A stretch of DNA of 25,324 bases from contig NW_019091616.1 in the NCBI RefSeq assembly GCF_001949145.1, positions 278,701 to 304,024 on the forward strand. The letters are read 5' to 3'. This document shows positions 1 through 9,371 of this stretch, piece by piece (position 1 is the first letter of the stretch; every line of letters starts with the position of its first letter). The stretch is from Acanthaster planci. Taxonomy: Eukaryota > Echinodermata > Asteroidea > Valvatida > Acanthasteridae. The position numbers and the translations under genes were made by a program. Below the pieces are notes generated by a model. The model was not told the DNA's origin. It was given only the letters and a program-made list of their open reading frames with translations, and made no database searches.

Positions 1-160
1 TACAGCCTCAATCCACTAAACTCCTCTGACATTTCCTGAATGTGTTCTGTGGAGGGGTGCCTACAGCCTCAATCCACTAAACTCCTCTGACATTTCCTGA
101 ATGTGTTCTGTGGACGGGTGCCTACTGCCTCAATCCTTCAGACTCCTCTGGCCATTTCTC
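1..160. repeat. 61-bp tandem repeat, about 2.6 copies
   Basis: The block beginning TACAGCCTCAATCC repeats at 1, 62 and 123. The first two copies are almost identical (one clear G/C difference near 55/116) and the third is diverged and fades near 160. The array starts at the window edge, so its full length is unknown. A related CCTCAATCCTC word recurs near 337-350. Confidence 0.9.
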
Positions 161-352
161 TCATTACGTTGAGGCACCGAATATGGTATCCTGGAGCAGT
201 ATGGAGGATTTTACACATACATGTACATGTATGTGGGCATGAATTAATGCATGGCTTAACATAAACAACACAAGGTCTAACCCACAACCTTGAGACAATG
301 CATCCTTTGCAATCAGCACAGCAATTTTGCCATGCAGCCTCAATCCTCTCAA

Positions 353-382
353 AAAATCCTCCAAAACCGTCCGGAGGATTTT
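353..382. repeat. Short perfect inverted repeat (hairpin)
   Basis: AAAATCCTCC at 353-362 and GGAGGATTTT at 373-382 are perfect complements around a 10-base loop. The word GGAGGATTTT also occurs at about 203, which suggests a degenerate local repeat rather than a regulatory hairpin. Confidence 0.6.
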
Positions 383-477
383 GAAAGGATTGATGGATAG
401 GGTTAACAAGGTCCAGCAAGTGGCATACGAGGGTGCCTGAGACAGCTGCCAAATGCATCTACAAAGGAGACAATGAG

Positions 478-655
478 AAACAGTTACAGTTTTAGAAGTG
501 GAATGAAAACCCCAGAGAACATAATTCTAGGTGAAACCCACAGAATCAGGTAGGGACTGAAAAGCCAATCCACACGTGTGGACCGAGCTAAGAATCGAAC
601 CTAGGCCGCAGAGGTGAAATGCAAGGGAAAAAGCCACCACGCCAACCTGACTCCC
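478..655 (-). mobile_element. tRNA-derived SINE
   Basis: Read on the minus strand from 655, the sequence has a tRNA-like head: an A-box-like TGGCGTGGTGG at 644-634 and a B box GGTTCGATTC at 601-592, spaced as in a Pol III type 2 promoter. A non-tRNA body follows and ends in a GGGGTTTTCATTCCACTTC / CTAAAACTGTAACTG segment of the kind seen in animal tRNA-SINE bodies. The element is not a functional tRNA because it lacks a closed acceptor stem and a 3' half. The ends are approximate. It lies in the inferred first intron of HAAO. Confidence 0.75.
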
Positions 656-2450
656 CAAACTGCTTTGAAACATCCTGCGTTTAAACCTTTTGTCACACAA
701 AACAAACCGATGAACAAAAACAAAGCAATAGTGACATGGTTTGTGGAGACACCATGTGATTTATCTCTTCCATAAGCAGGTGTCGACGTTTCAAACAGCT
801 TGCTCTGTTCGTCTTTAGGAGAATGTATGGTTCTGGCAGGAGAGTGGTTTATTTAGGTTGGCTAGGGATTCTGTGCAGAGAATCACCTCGGTGAGGCGTG
901 TCATACTAGTTGCAAAATGTCAGTTCATTCCAGTCAGCGCATCCTCCACGAACAGAATAAATGCGCCTTCTTTAAAGTACCCCTTAAGATCTGCAACACG
1001 ATTCAATCTCAATAGGACCAGTTGGAGCCCTTGGGCTTCAAAAGGCCCAACTTTTTTCGGGAATTTGTCCGTTCTACTAAAAATATTACCTGAAATCTAT
1101 TCAAATGGCTCCTGTTTTCTTTCTTTTCTTTTTCTTTTCTGTCTCCCTGTCGTTTAAAATAACATTCTGGGGGAATAGTCTTAGAACCCATCCCTGTATG
1201 AAAACAGAGGGACCCTTGCCCACAAAGTACTTTGACAGAGATGAGAAACAAAACATATCTGAGGACAGGAAAGTAGGATGAATTCTTTCCTGACAGGCAT
1301 GCCTACCATTTTAAAATATGTGAAGGATCACATCGTGCCATAAAATTACAAATTGTTTCATATCAAAATGCACACTATCCCCTTTAGTGTTTGTAAAAGA
1401 TATTTTTGCCGAGTATGTTTTAAAAAATTTTTTTACAAGTGACTTCAAGCTGGGTTGACGAGCATTCCTGATTTCAGAGGAAGATTTCTCTTTTTATCCC
1501 GAACAATGAGTACAAGTATTACTTTTCACCTTCACTGTAATCTTTGATTCCCACTGAATCCCAAAGTGGGCGTATTAGACAGGACTATTTGGAGGGATGA
1601 ATTCTGAGGATTTTGAACGGGGTACAATTAAGCTATTTTTAGTAAAATGAGTAAATGGAATGGAAACCAGGCTATGGAAGGTAATTATACTCTACTATCA
1701 CCAACCATGTCCAAATGTTAAGGCCATTTGTAGAGTCAAATTTACTCAGACTAGGGGTGTCCTGAAAGTAAAAGAATGCCAATCACATGCACACTTGTGA
1801 CAAATTCACACCTGTCTGTGGAAGACTACTTTGCTTTTGAAAAGGGAAAGCACATACATTACGACAAAGGTAAGCCAGAACCATGCCACTTAAACATTTA
1901 TAAATACACCATTACATTAAGATGACTTTCACATCAAACTTGTAAGCTATCCCATCCCAATTTGTATACATAAAACTTGATGTGTAAGTGGCAGTTTAGA
2001 AAATGCCTTTAAACACCACCCATATGTATATTGAAGGCCCAATCTACTCTGGATAATGCTTTCCCATAAATCATTTGGAGGCTAGAGGTTAGCTGGCCAG
2101 TCCTCAAGGTGGTCTATGAACATACTTAGTAAAACTCCCCTGTGAATGGTGAAGTTCTTGGCCATGTTGGCACACTCTCCAAAGTTTCCAGTTGTACACA
2201 ATTACCCGCATGTTGAGCCCTCATCAACATTTCAAGATTTTGATGTAATATTTGCTGGTACTTTTCCACTTGATGGTAAGAAAAACTCCTTTTATTGTTG
2301 TATCATGTTTAAGATAGATGCTTATTATATTAATTGTTTATTTCTGGCACAATTTGGTATTTTAAGAAACAGCATCTGAGTTAGCATTTGACCCAAACAC
2401 TGAACTTAAGTAGTGCATTGTGTGTCATGTAGTGAGACTTGAGGTGGTTT
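656..2450. other. Unassigned DNA, inferred HAAO intron 1
   Basis: I see no recognised gene or element here. The stretch is AT-rich with short T-rich tracts (about 1110-1145 and 1420-1435). The one coding-like item is a pair of candidate plus-strand exons (1755-1869 and 2192-2275), listed separately at low confidence. Confidence 0.5.
1755..2275 (+). CDS. Candidate exon pair of an unrecognised protein
   Basis: Two open segments can be joined in phase. Segment 1755-1869 follows an AG, reads 38 codons (ending ...EKGKHIHYDK) and stops at a consensus donor, G|GTAAGC. Segment 2192-2275 follows TTTCCAG, reads 27 codons including STFQDFDVIFAGTFPLD, and ends at a second consensus donor, G|GTAAGA. Both junctions are phase 1 and the intron between would be 322 bases. 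I recognise no domain and found no convincing exon before or after. The first acceptor has a poor pyrimidine tract. The pair lies opposite HAAO inside its inferred intron. It may be a small unknown gene, part of a decayed element, or chance. Confidence 0.22.
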
Positions 2451-2464
2451 ATTTTCTGTTTTGT

Positions 2465-2562
2465 TGGCTTTTTCGCAAGTTGCAAAAAAGACATTCTTTT
2501 TGTTCTTTTTTGGGGGGGGGGCTTTTTCGCAACTTTGTGAACAAGGCTTTCTTTTTGTTCTG
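2465..2562. repeat. Imperfect 53-bp direct duplication with G tract
   Basis: A segment starting GGCTTTTTCGCAA and ending TTCTTTTTGTTCT occurs at 2467-2507 and again at 2520-2561. The copies are separated by a T run and ten consecutive G bases. Both strands carry open frames here, but composition explains them. Confidence 0.7.
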
Positions 2563-2699
2563 TTTTTTTCAATTCTCGTCTTCTTCCTCTGCTCAATATC
2601 CCATTTAATTTGGGCACGTTTTTTCTACACACGACTTTAGTGCTTTTACATCTTTGGATCTTCATCAAACTTGTACCAATGAAGGACCCTTATGCGTAG

Positions 2700-4620
2700 A
2701 TGTGTCTAGAACAATTATGTCATGATGACATCATCAAGTGATTTATTATTGATTTTTCAATACTCATTTCAGCCCCATTGACTTTTTACACGTTTTTGAG
2801 GCACGATTTTGGGTACTTGGCGATATTCAATTGTCATCCAAGTTACAGCCAGGAAAGACCCTGAAATGAATCATTGCCAAAGTTATGACGTCATGATGAC
2901 GTCATCACCATATTTCATATTGAATTTTTAATATTTATTTTTTCCCAATAGTTTGTGTACACGTTTTTCTACTTAACACTAGTCCTTAACTTCGGCTCAA
3001 GATTACTATAAGAACGAAAGAGAAATTGGGTACTTTACGCTCTGTTATTTGATTTGAAATATGCCTACGATTCCAAATATGAAGTAATATTTCATAAAAA
3101 TTGTTCAGTTTAAGCGCAAATCATGTGACATGGACTTAAAGGAGCAGTGTTTCTGCAAACAAGTTTATCGCCCATTGACTTTGTACATGTTTTCAAGCCA
3201 CAATTTTGGTAACTTCGCGATGTTTGAACGCTGACAAAGTGATTGCCAACTAAGACCCTGATGCAAGATTGAGATAAGATGGATGACGGCATGATGACGT
3301 CATCACCTTATTTTGTATTGATTTTTCAATATTTTATTTTGCCCCAAGTTTTTCAACAGGCACACTTCGCGACGCTGGTCAATCTGATTTCATGTCTGTG
3401 CACACTCATACTCCACCAAGTAAAGAGGGTCCCAGAACACATGCGTTATCACGATATTATCAGTGGTCACGTGACATGAGATTAAAGGTGGAGTTTTTCT
3501 CTGTAGGATTGTACAGTTTTTGCACTACACACAATTATCGAGCTTAATGAGTGGGTAGTCCTCAACCTCGACCAAGAATTACTACCAGAATGAAAGAGAA
3601 ATCAGACTAAATTTTCCCTTCCGTTCGATTCCCAATATATCCAAGAGTCAGAATATCAAATAATATTTCATAATTTTTCTTCCGTTTAGACGCAAATCAC
3701 ATGACATGAACTTAAAGGAGCAGTTTTTCTGCACACGTGTTTATAGTCCATTGTCATTGTATGCGTTTTCGAGCCACAATTTTGTTTACTCTGCGATGTT
3801 TGATCGTTGATAAAGTGATAGCCAACAAAGACCCTGACGCAAGATTTATATACAATAGATGACGTCATGATGACATCATCACCTTATTTTGTATTGATTT
3901 TTGAATATTTTATTTTTCCCCATAGGTTTTGTACACGTTTTTCAACAGGCTCACTTCGGGACGCAGGTCAATCTAACTGATTTCATGTTTGTGCACACTC
4001 ACACTCCACCATTTAAAGAGGGTCCCAGAACAAGTGTGTCATCACGACATCACCAGTGGTCATGTGATATGAGTTTAAAGGTGCACTTTTTCTCCACAGG
4101 GATTGGACATCGAGCTTAATGAGTGAGTAGTCTTCAACTTTGACAGAGAATTACTACCAGAACGAAAGAGAAATCAGACTAAATTTTCCCTTTCTATCGA
4201 TTACAAATATAGCCTGGAGTAAAACTATCAAGTAATATTTCAGAAAATGTTTTCAGTTTAAAAACAAATCACGTGACATTGGTTCAAAGGAGCAGTTTTT
4301 CTGCATGTGTTTTTAGCCCATTGATTTTGCACGTTTTCAGGGCATCATTTTGGTAATTTAGCGATATTCAATTGTCATCAGAGTTACAGCCAACAAAAAA
4401 CTCTGATACAAAACACCAATATTATGACGTCAGGATGACGTCACCTTGTGATTTTTTTCTTGATTTTTGAATATTTTATATTCCCAACATGTTTTTTTGT
4501 TCCACAGCCAGTCTCTAGCAATTTTCTTGATCTGATTGACTGTGTATTAGGTGTGCACTCTTTAAGTCCCCAAACTAGAGAGGGTCAAAGAACAACATTG
4601 TCATAATGACGTCATACGGT
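2700..4620. repeat. Tandem array of ~575-bp units rich in TGACGTCA palindromes
   Basis: At least four diverged units follow each other. The marker 'CCATTG..TTT' leading to a GCGAT(A/G)TT word recurs near 2773, 3170, 3748 and 4317. The marker 'AATCA(C/T)(G/A)TGACAT...AAAGGAGCAG' recurs near 3118, 3694 and 4266. Full-unit spacing is about 570-578 bases; the first interval is shorter (~397), so one unit carries a deletion. Each unit has an ATGACGTCAtgATGACGTCATCACC-type block. Perfect TGACGTCA sites lie at 2886, 2897, 3295, 3860, 4425, 4436, 4607 and 4757, the last in the adjoining array. No transposase or long frame is present. It could be a satellite-like expansion or nested copies of a non-autonomous element. 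Confidence 0.85.
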
Positions 4621-4627
4621 GTTAGCC

Positions 4628-5210
4628 GGCATAACATTAAAGGAGCAAACTTCAAAGCCTTATATCTCCTGAAGGACATGTCCGATTTGGTTGAAACCTT
4701 GCAGGTACTGGTATCTAGCAGGGGAAGTGCAATAGACAAAAACTGACCTCATGTGATGACGTCATCATGTGACCGGTCACGTGACATTAAAGGTGCACTC
4801 CTTCAAGCAATGTATCTTGAAAAGTACTTGTCTGATAGGGTTCAAACCTTGCATTTATCTTGAAAGGGGAGGGCTTCGGACGAATAATGACTTGATGTGA
4901 TAATGATGTCATCAGAAGACAAGTCACGTGACATTAAAGTTGCACTCTTTGAAGTACTGTATCTCGTGAAGTACGCATTCGATTTAGTTCAAACCATGCA
5001 GGTCTCTTGAAGAGGAGTTTAGACAAACATTGACCTGATGTGGTAAGGACTTCGTCATGTGACTAGTCACGTGACATTGAAGGTACATTCTTTACAGCCC
5101 TATATCTCGTGAACTACATGTCTGATTGGGCTGAAATTTGGTAGATAGCTAGAATGGGAAGTGTTATAAACAAGGTGACATGATGTAAAGGGTGCAAACT
5201 TCAATTCCTT
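4628..5210. repeat. Tandem array of ~145-bp units with GTCACGTGAC palindrome
   Basis: Units begin near 4628, 4776, 4923 and 5066 (spacing about 148, 147, 143), with a partial further copy near 5175. Each carries (C)ACGTGACATT(A/G)AAGG, then a TATCTCGTGAA-type word, a TCTGATTGGGTT-type word and a CTTGCAGGT-type word. Perfect GTCACGTGAC occurs at 4776, 4923 and 5066, and also at 3466 in the neighbouring array. Units are joined by a longer near-palindrome, for example at 5054-5075. Shared words show that this array and the ~575-bp array have a common origin. Confidence 0.85.
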
Positions 5211-6563
5211 GTATCTTTTAATGTCCAAAAGGGTTCGAATATTGTTATAATGAGGTCACCAAAAACGTTGGGAACTCTTGAATAGATGCTTGAGTAAGAA
5301 GTGAGAAATCTAAATGTGGTATTATCCCAAATGAAGGAATGCCCTTTTCTTGAGAAAAAAAAAAAGAAAAGCCCTTTGCTCTGTCCTACAGACAGACAAA
5401 ACCTCTAGTTTGGATTAACAATGCCCACAGAGCTGCCGTTTTGAGTATATGTACTGCGTTATAATATAATAATATATTTACAATTAATATTTACAATTGT
5501 GTTTTGTTGATGGTTTAATTAGTACTCTGCGTCAGTAAGTTTCTGGCCTTCGTATGTTGAATAATGCTTTCTTCATTGGCTTTCCAAGAGTTGCATTTAA
5601 GATAATCTTTGTGAATCTTTGTGAATGTCTACTCCAGAGTTTCGATCATTGCTGATTTCGTTCCCTTTTTTGTACACTTTCATGTTTTATGGATTTTGAG
5701 CACCTATCGATCTATAATGTTAACTTCGATTGTATTTGTGGTCACGCTTGTTGTTTCATTGGATTCCTAGGGAGCTTTGGTCTTTAATTTCTCTAGATAT
5801 TCCCATGTGCTTTTAATTCTCAATAAGCTGTCCTCTAGATTTAAACATTTTTTGTGTATTTTATATCTCTTACATGTAGTTTACACGATGATTTTGAGCT
5901 CTGAATAACACCAATGCTTCAAACATCAGTAGAAGCTTGCATCTGAGTTTTATGATTTATCAACCAGCCGGCCAACCAACTCGACCGCTGTTCCATGTCA
6001 AGACATCTAAACTGCTGCCAAAGTTTTGGAATGGCCCTTTGGCACATGAAGTATCTTTGCGATTTGCTCAGTCCGTGTACCGTATGTCAGTCAGATATGT
6101 GAGCTTGAATGGGTGAAGGCAAAAAGACTGGAAAATACCAGAGCAACGTGAGTGAAATCATTCAATAAATGGCGCTAAGAAAGTAGAGCAGCTAAGGATC
6201 ATCTCTGTGTGCAAAAGAAATTGTGCCCACGATGATAAGTGGGTGCGCCGAAACTTTTCAGTACGTTGACACAAAATTGCTTAAACAAATGTGTGGCTAA
6301 GGATGGAGTGGGAGTGAGAATCCGTGCCACACTGGTGGGGCTATCTTCCTGCAAGATAAGTTCAAGTAAACCTTTTGTGCATTCATTGTCATTAAATCCA
6401 AATAGGGCCTAATGAAATATGTCCTCTGGGACAGTGGTACTCGGAGGGCGCTCCACACAGGCCCTGGCAGTCTAGAATAACGCCCCCAAAGAGCCTCAGA
6501 GTTTTCAAAGAATACCTGGTGCATCTACCGGTATACGCCTGTAATTCAGTGCTGTCAACTCAC
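5211..6563. other. Unassigned intronic DNA (inferred HAAO intron 1)
   Basis: No repeat unit or gene is recognised. It includes an A-rich tract at 5356-5369 and an AT-rich run at 5458-5500. A 54-codon plus-strand open frame (5952-6116) has no recognisable motif and no flanking splice support, so it is not called. Confidence 0.5.
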
Positions 6564-6652
6564 ATCATTTTGTTGCACACTGGAGGGAGAAACCATTTCT
6601 TATTCTCCTCCAACCAGTCATCCACATTGTCGACTTGCACCTGGTCAGCCAT
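6564..6652 (-). CDS. HAAO: 3-hydroxyanthranilate 3,4-dioxygenase, first coding exon (partial)
   Basis: HAAO is a cytosolic non-haem Fe(II) dioxygenase of the kynurenine pathway. It opens the ring of 3-hydroxyanthranilate on the way to quinolinate and NAD+. On the minus strand an ATG at 6652 opens 29 codons plus two bases. The frame starts MADQVQVDNVDDWLEENKK and contains WFLPPVCNKM. The W-x3-N-x3-F-x-PPVCNK block is the conserved N terminus of animal HAAO. The exon ends ATGAT|GTGAGT, splitting the Met codon just where vertebrate HAAO continues with a His. No iron-binding or catalytic residues are encoded in this exon. I looked for the GGPN and DYHIEEGEE blocks of the next exon in reverse complement across 1-6563 and found neither, so exon 2 should lie left of the window. 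The gene symbol rests on this one exon. Confidence 0.85.
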
Positions 6653-6778
6653 GTCGCAAATAATAGTCCACTTCGTACACGTTGGCATAGGCCTACGTTG
6701 TGTTATGTGTTTTGGCGTGTGCCTAGCGAGCTAGCTAGCCTAGCCCGAAGATTGTAAACACTCTTTGGCCTAGCCTAG
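6653..6778 (-). promoter_or_regulatory. HAAO 5' flank / probable 5' UTR and promoter
   Basis: The 126 bases between the HAAO start codon and the MITE at 6779 should contain the 5' UTR and possibly the proximal promoter. I see no clear TATA box. A palindromic GAGCTAGCTAGCCTAG run lies at 6728-6743. The MITE insertion limits how much original upstream sequence remains next to the gene. Confidence 0.4.
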
Positions 6779-7020
6779 GCCGTTTTCCAATATTCAACTT
6801 CGTCTCCGTCTCAAGCTTCGTCCCCCAAACCAATCCCCGATCGTAGGCCTAAAGCATTTAAATTACATTGGATTACTGTAATTTTTGCCTTTTTTGCATC
6901 TTATTTGATGTTTTGTGGCACTATTAGACTAAATTACTGCGCTTACAGCTTCAATGTCACCTGGTAAAAACAGTTGAAGCCCAAGACGGATCCGATATTG
7001 ATTGAGTATTGGAAAACGGC
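6779..7020. mobile_element. MITE copy 1 (GCCGTTTTCC family)
   Basis: The 242-bp element has terminal inverted repeats: GCCGTTTTCCAATATTCAA on the left and TTGAGTATTGGAAAACGGC on the right, with one mismatch over 19 bases. The whole element matches 16023-16265 end to end with scattered substitutions and small indels. It has no coding capacity; a 95-codon open frame starting inside it at 6974 runs out into unrelated DNA. The expected 5-bp duplication is not intact here (CCTAG left, CCGCG right). Confidence 0.85.
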
Positions 7021-8530
7021 CCGCGCCAAGCGTAAGCCGCCTGCGAGTGATGGCTCTGTATCATCAACCGATAGAGGGCGGTCACACTCACAGATCGTGG
7101 CCCGAGGAAATAAATTCCCAGCATTGACATCAGAGATAAATCCCTATTTGGGTAAAGGGCGTGGCCTCTTCAGAAGAGGTCACATTGCTAATTCGTTGAT
7201 TAAAAAAATTTATGTCCAAATGCAATCACCACCCATCATATCCTACCTCTGTTTATGCTGAAAAGCCTGGTATAGTTACTTCAAAGTCAGGGCTTCCCCT
7301 AGCAATTGACAAAACAGCAAAAATTCCAGCCGGACTGTGTGTTAAAGTGGCTCCATGTGTTTATACCAGGGATCATTTACAAAGACAGTGCCTGGGCCAG
7401 GCAGGGAATGTTTCTTACCAGGGACAGCTGTGTGTAATCGTTTAATATGCACGCACACACCCCTGGATACGAGTGCGTTTCGGTACGAGTTGAATTTTAC
7501 TGCATTGCACTAATGCGTACAACGACATCAAATTGCCCGACTAAAAGGCCCAAATAAAAACTTTCCGTTCTCATTCATACAGTTTCCTTCTTGCATGATA
7601 CTTTCTCATTAGAGCGTTCATGATATTTCTATTTGTTATTACTTACAAGTAGAGGAATGTCAGGGAAAACTCGGCAAAACTGAAAACATCCCCTCTAAAA
7701 ATTGGCTTCTCTTCCAACGTCCGACTCCGTTACTTTGGAGGTACGTAAGAAAGACGGGCAAAAATTTGGCAGAAAATGGATTTTTATCATGTGCAAGTTA
7801 GCAAAAGGGACTTTGAGTGTTAAAATACTAATTGGGATGGAAATGAGGGCAAAAAACGTTTTTAGAGCTTGATGTTGATCGATTACTTCTGGGGTCCACG
7901 TCGGCTGAGTCAAGAGCCATTTTACTAGCGTCTGGCTGTAGTGAGATTCAGTACGCATGCGCACAAACCAAGTGAGGGACATGAACGTACGTGACTTACA
8001 GATGTTTGTTGCAGCGGTCTTTGAAGTGTTATTTTGGTGGAGGGGTGTTGTGGCTTTGCTGGCACGTGGCAAGACCCCCACCCAATCCTGAAGGCATGGG
8101 AAACCAGGCCCATGGCGGTATTGTGATCTACTTTCTGCGGGTTTTACTAGCTGTAGAGGCTAGAGGACACCCACTGAAGTATTTAAATGCCCCTAGAAAG
8201 GAATATGGGCTCTGAAACCCCAAGAAATGATGCGGCCTTTTCTGAAGCGCAGTCCCAGCAAAATAGAAAAACCAAAATCAAAACGTATCGCAGGGTTAAA
8301 AATTATTTTATAGATGCTCACAACTCTCACACGTTTTGCACAGAAAAATGATGTTCTCGTTCAGTTTCCCTTCATGTTCTAATGGGTTGATCAATGAAGT
8401 TTTGAGAAATTCTTACCCAAAGCAGACCAAAATCAAGGGAATTTCCTGAAAAATTGGCCATTTTGAAAATACATCCCTCTGCAAAACGGCTAAATAGTGC
8501 CACTTTGCTCAGAATTATTGTAATCCCTGG
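7021..8530. other. Unassigned region
   Basis: No gene can be supported. Long open frames at 6974-7261 (+), 7212-7445 (+) and 7695-8081 (-) have no recognisable domain. Notable items are a GGGCGTGGC word at 7158, a hairpin CCTCTTCAGAAGAGG at 7167-7181, and a CGCATGCGCA palindrome at 7954 upstream of a minus-strand ATG at 7920. Confidence 0.5.
7954..7963. promoter_or_regulatory. NRF1-like palindrome CGCATGCGCA
   Basis: CGCATGCGCA matches the core of the NRF1 site, which typically lies near TATA-less animal promoters. On the minus strand it sits 34 bases upstream of an ATG at 7920 in a good context (TAAAATGG), opening MALDSADVDPRSNRSTSSSK. This could mark an unannotated first exon. No downstream exon was found, so the call is tentative. 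Confidence 0.3.
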
Positions 8531-8534
8531 TCGG

Positions 8535-8992
8535 GTTCAGGCGGCCTGTTCTTGACACGGGTTTCTTGTTCTCGCGCTCGAACGGCGGGAACACGACTCA
8601 AGAACACTGTTCCCGGAACAGGATCCCGCACCTCCTCCTCGTCAGGGTTTTACAGGAAGACACGGAAAACTCGTGAGATTTTGATTTTTGAACAGCTGCA
8701 AATGTAGAGAGATGGCTTCCAAAGCCAAAGACCATGGGAAGTTTTGAAAAATTAACATTACATGTAATTATTTTCCGTAACACAGAAATGAATGTTTCTG
8801 TTTATGTAGAAAAAATTCAGCCCATCCAAACATTAACTCTCGAATAACGTAGCCTACATGGACGCCACCATGTTGCTTGTTACTAACTGTACTACCAGCG
8901 ATAATCGGTTGTTTGTTCCCGACGTTCGAGCAGCCGATCCACGAACAACAAATGGAGCTGTTCGTGAGCATACAGGAACAAGCCGCCGGAAC
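8535..8992. mobile_element. Inverted-repeat element with ~60-80 bp arms
   Basis: The left arm (8535-8594, GTTCAGGCGGCCTGTTCTTG... to ...CTCGAACGGCGGGAACA) resembles the reverse complement of the right arm (8913-8992, GTTCCGGCGGCTTGTTCCTG... to ...CTCGAACGTCGGGAACA). The right arm carries an extra ~20 bases. The interior of about 320 bases has no coding capacity. The arms are rich in GTTC/GAAC. No target duplication was established, so the superfamily is unknown. Confidence 0.55.
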
Positions 8993-9184
8993 TCAGCCCC
9001 TAAGTCCAGGCCGGAGGTTTAGTGCCATATTTCTTCAATTCCCCTATTCCATGGCTCTCAGAACTCTCTAATATAGAATATTTTGAAGTTTTTGCATAGG
9101 GCGTTGATGATCAACTACGGCCAGAATCAGCGCGAAAGCCCTTGCAGTGGACTGCGTACCGTAAAAAGTACCGCACGCCAAAGG

Positions 9185-9363
9185 CAATGGCGTACTAAGC
9201 CGGGGGGGCTGCCCCCCCCCCCAAAAAAAACCCCGAATGAACGGATATCGCCAAAGGCTAACAAAACCTTGCCTCCCAAAACAAACCACTGAAAGCTGGT
9301 GCCCCCCATAAGATTCTGAGCCCCCTTTGTGCCTTTCCCCACAAAATCTTAGCTACGCCACTG
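9185..9363. mobile_element. hAT-like MITE
   Basis: A 179-bp element begins CAATGGCGTACTAAG and ends CTTAGCTACGCCACTG, giving inverted ends CA(A/G)TGGCGTA(G)CTAAG. The CAGTGGCGTAGC start is typical of hAT ends. The flanking eight bases, GCCAAAGG (9177-9184) and GTCAAAAG (9364-9371), match at 6 of 8 positions, as an old 8-bp hAT duplication would. The interior has C-rich and A-rich runs and no transposase. Open frames on both strands across it are composition artefacts. Confidence 0.75.
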
Positions 9364-9371
9364 GTCAAAAG

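Noticed and set aside
138-458. 106-codon minus-strand frame
   Set aside because: It overlaps the edge of the 61-bp repeat and the 353-382 hairpin; no recognisable motif.
3110-3868. Two related 60-codon minus-strand frames (3110-3292 and 3686-3868)
   Set aside because: They occupy the same place in two units of the ~575-bp array. Their similarity follows from the repeat, with many non-conservative changes and no preserved frame in the other units.
6297-6524. Minus-strand frame starting MHQVFF, tested as HAAO exon 2
   Set aside because: The start loosely echoes the residues after CNKLM in vertebrate HAAO, but the sequence that follows lacks the GGPN and DYHIEEGEE blocks.
6974-7261. 95-codon plus-strand frame
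   Set aside because: It begins with a TTG inside the terminal inverted repeat region of the MITE and runs into unrelated DNA. The second MITE copy does not preserve the frame.
7695-8081. 128-codon minus-strand frame, among the longest in the window
   Set aside because: No domain, no splice support, and mixed low-information composition. Length alone is not evidence in a window of this size.
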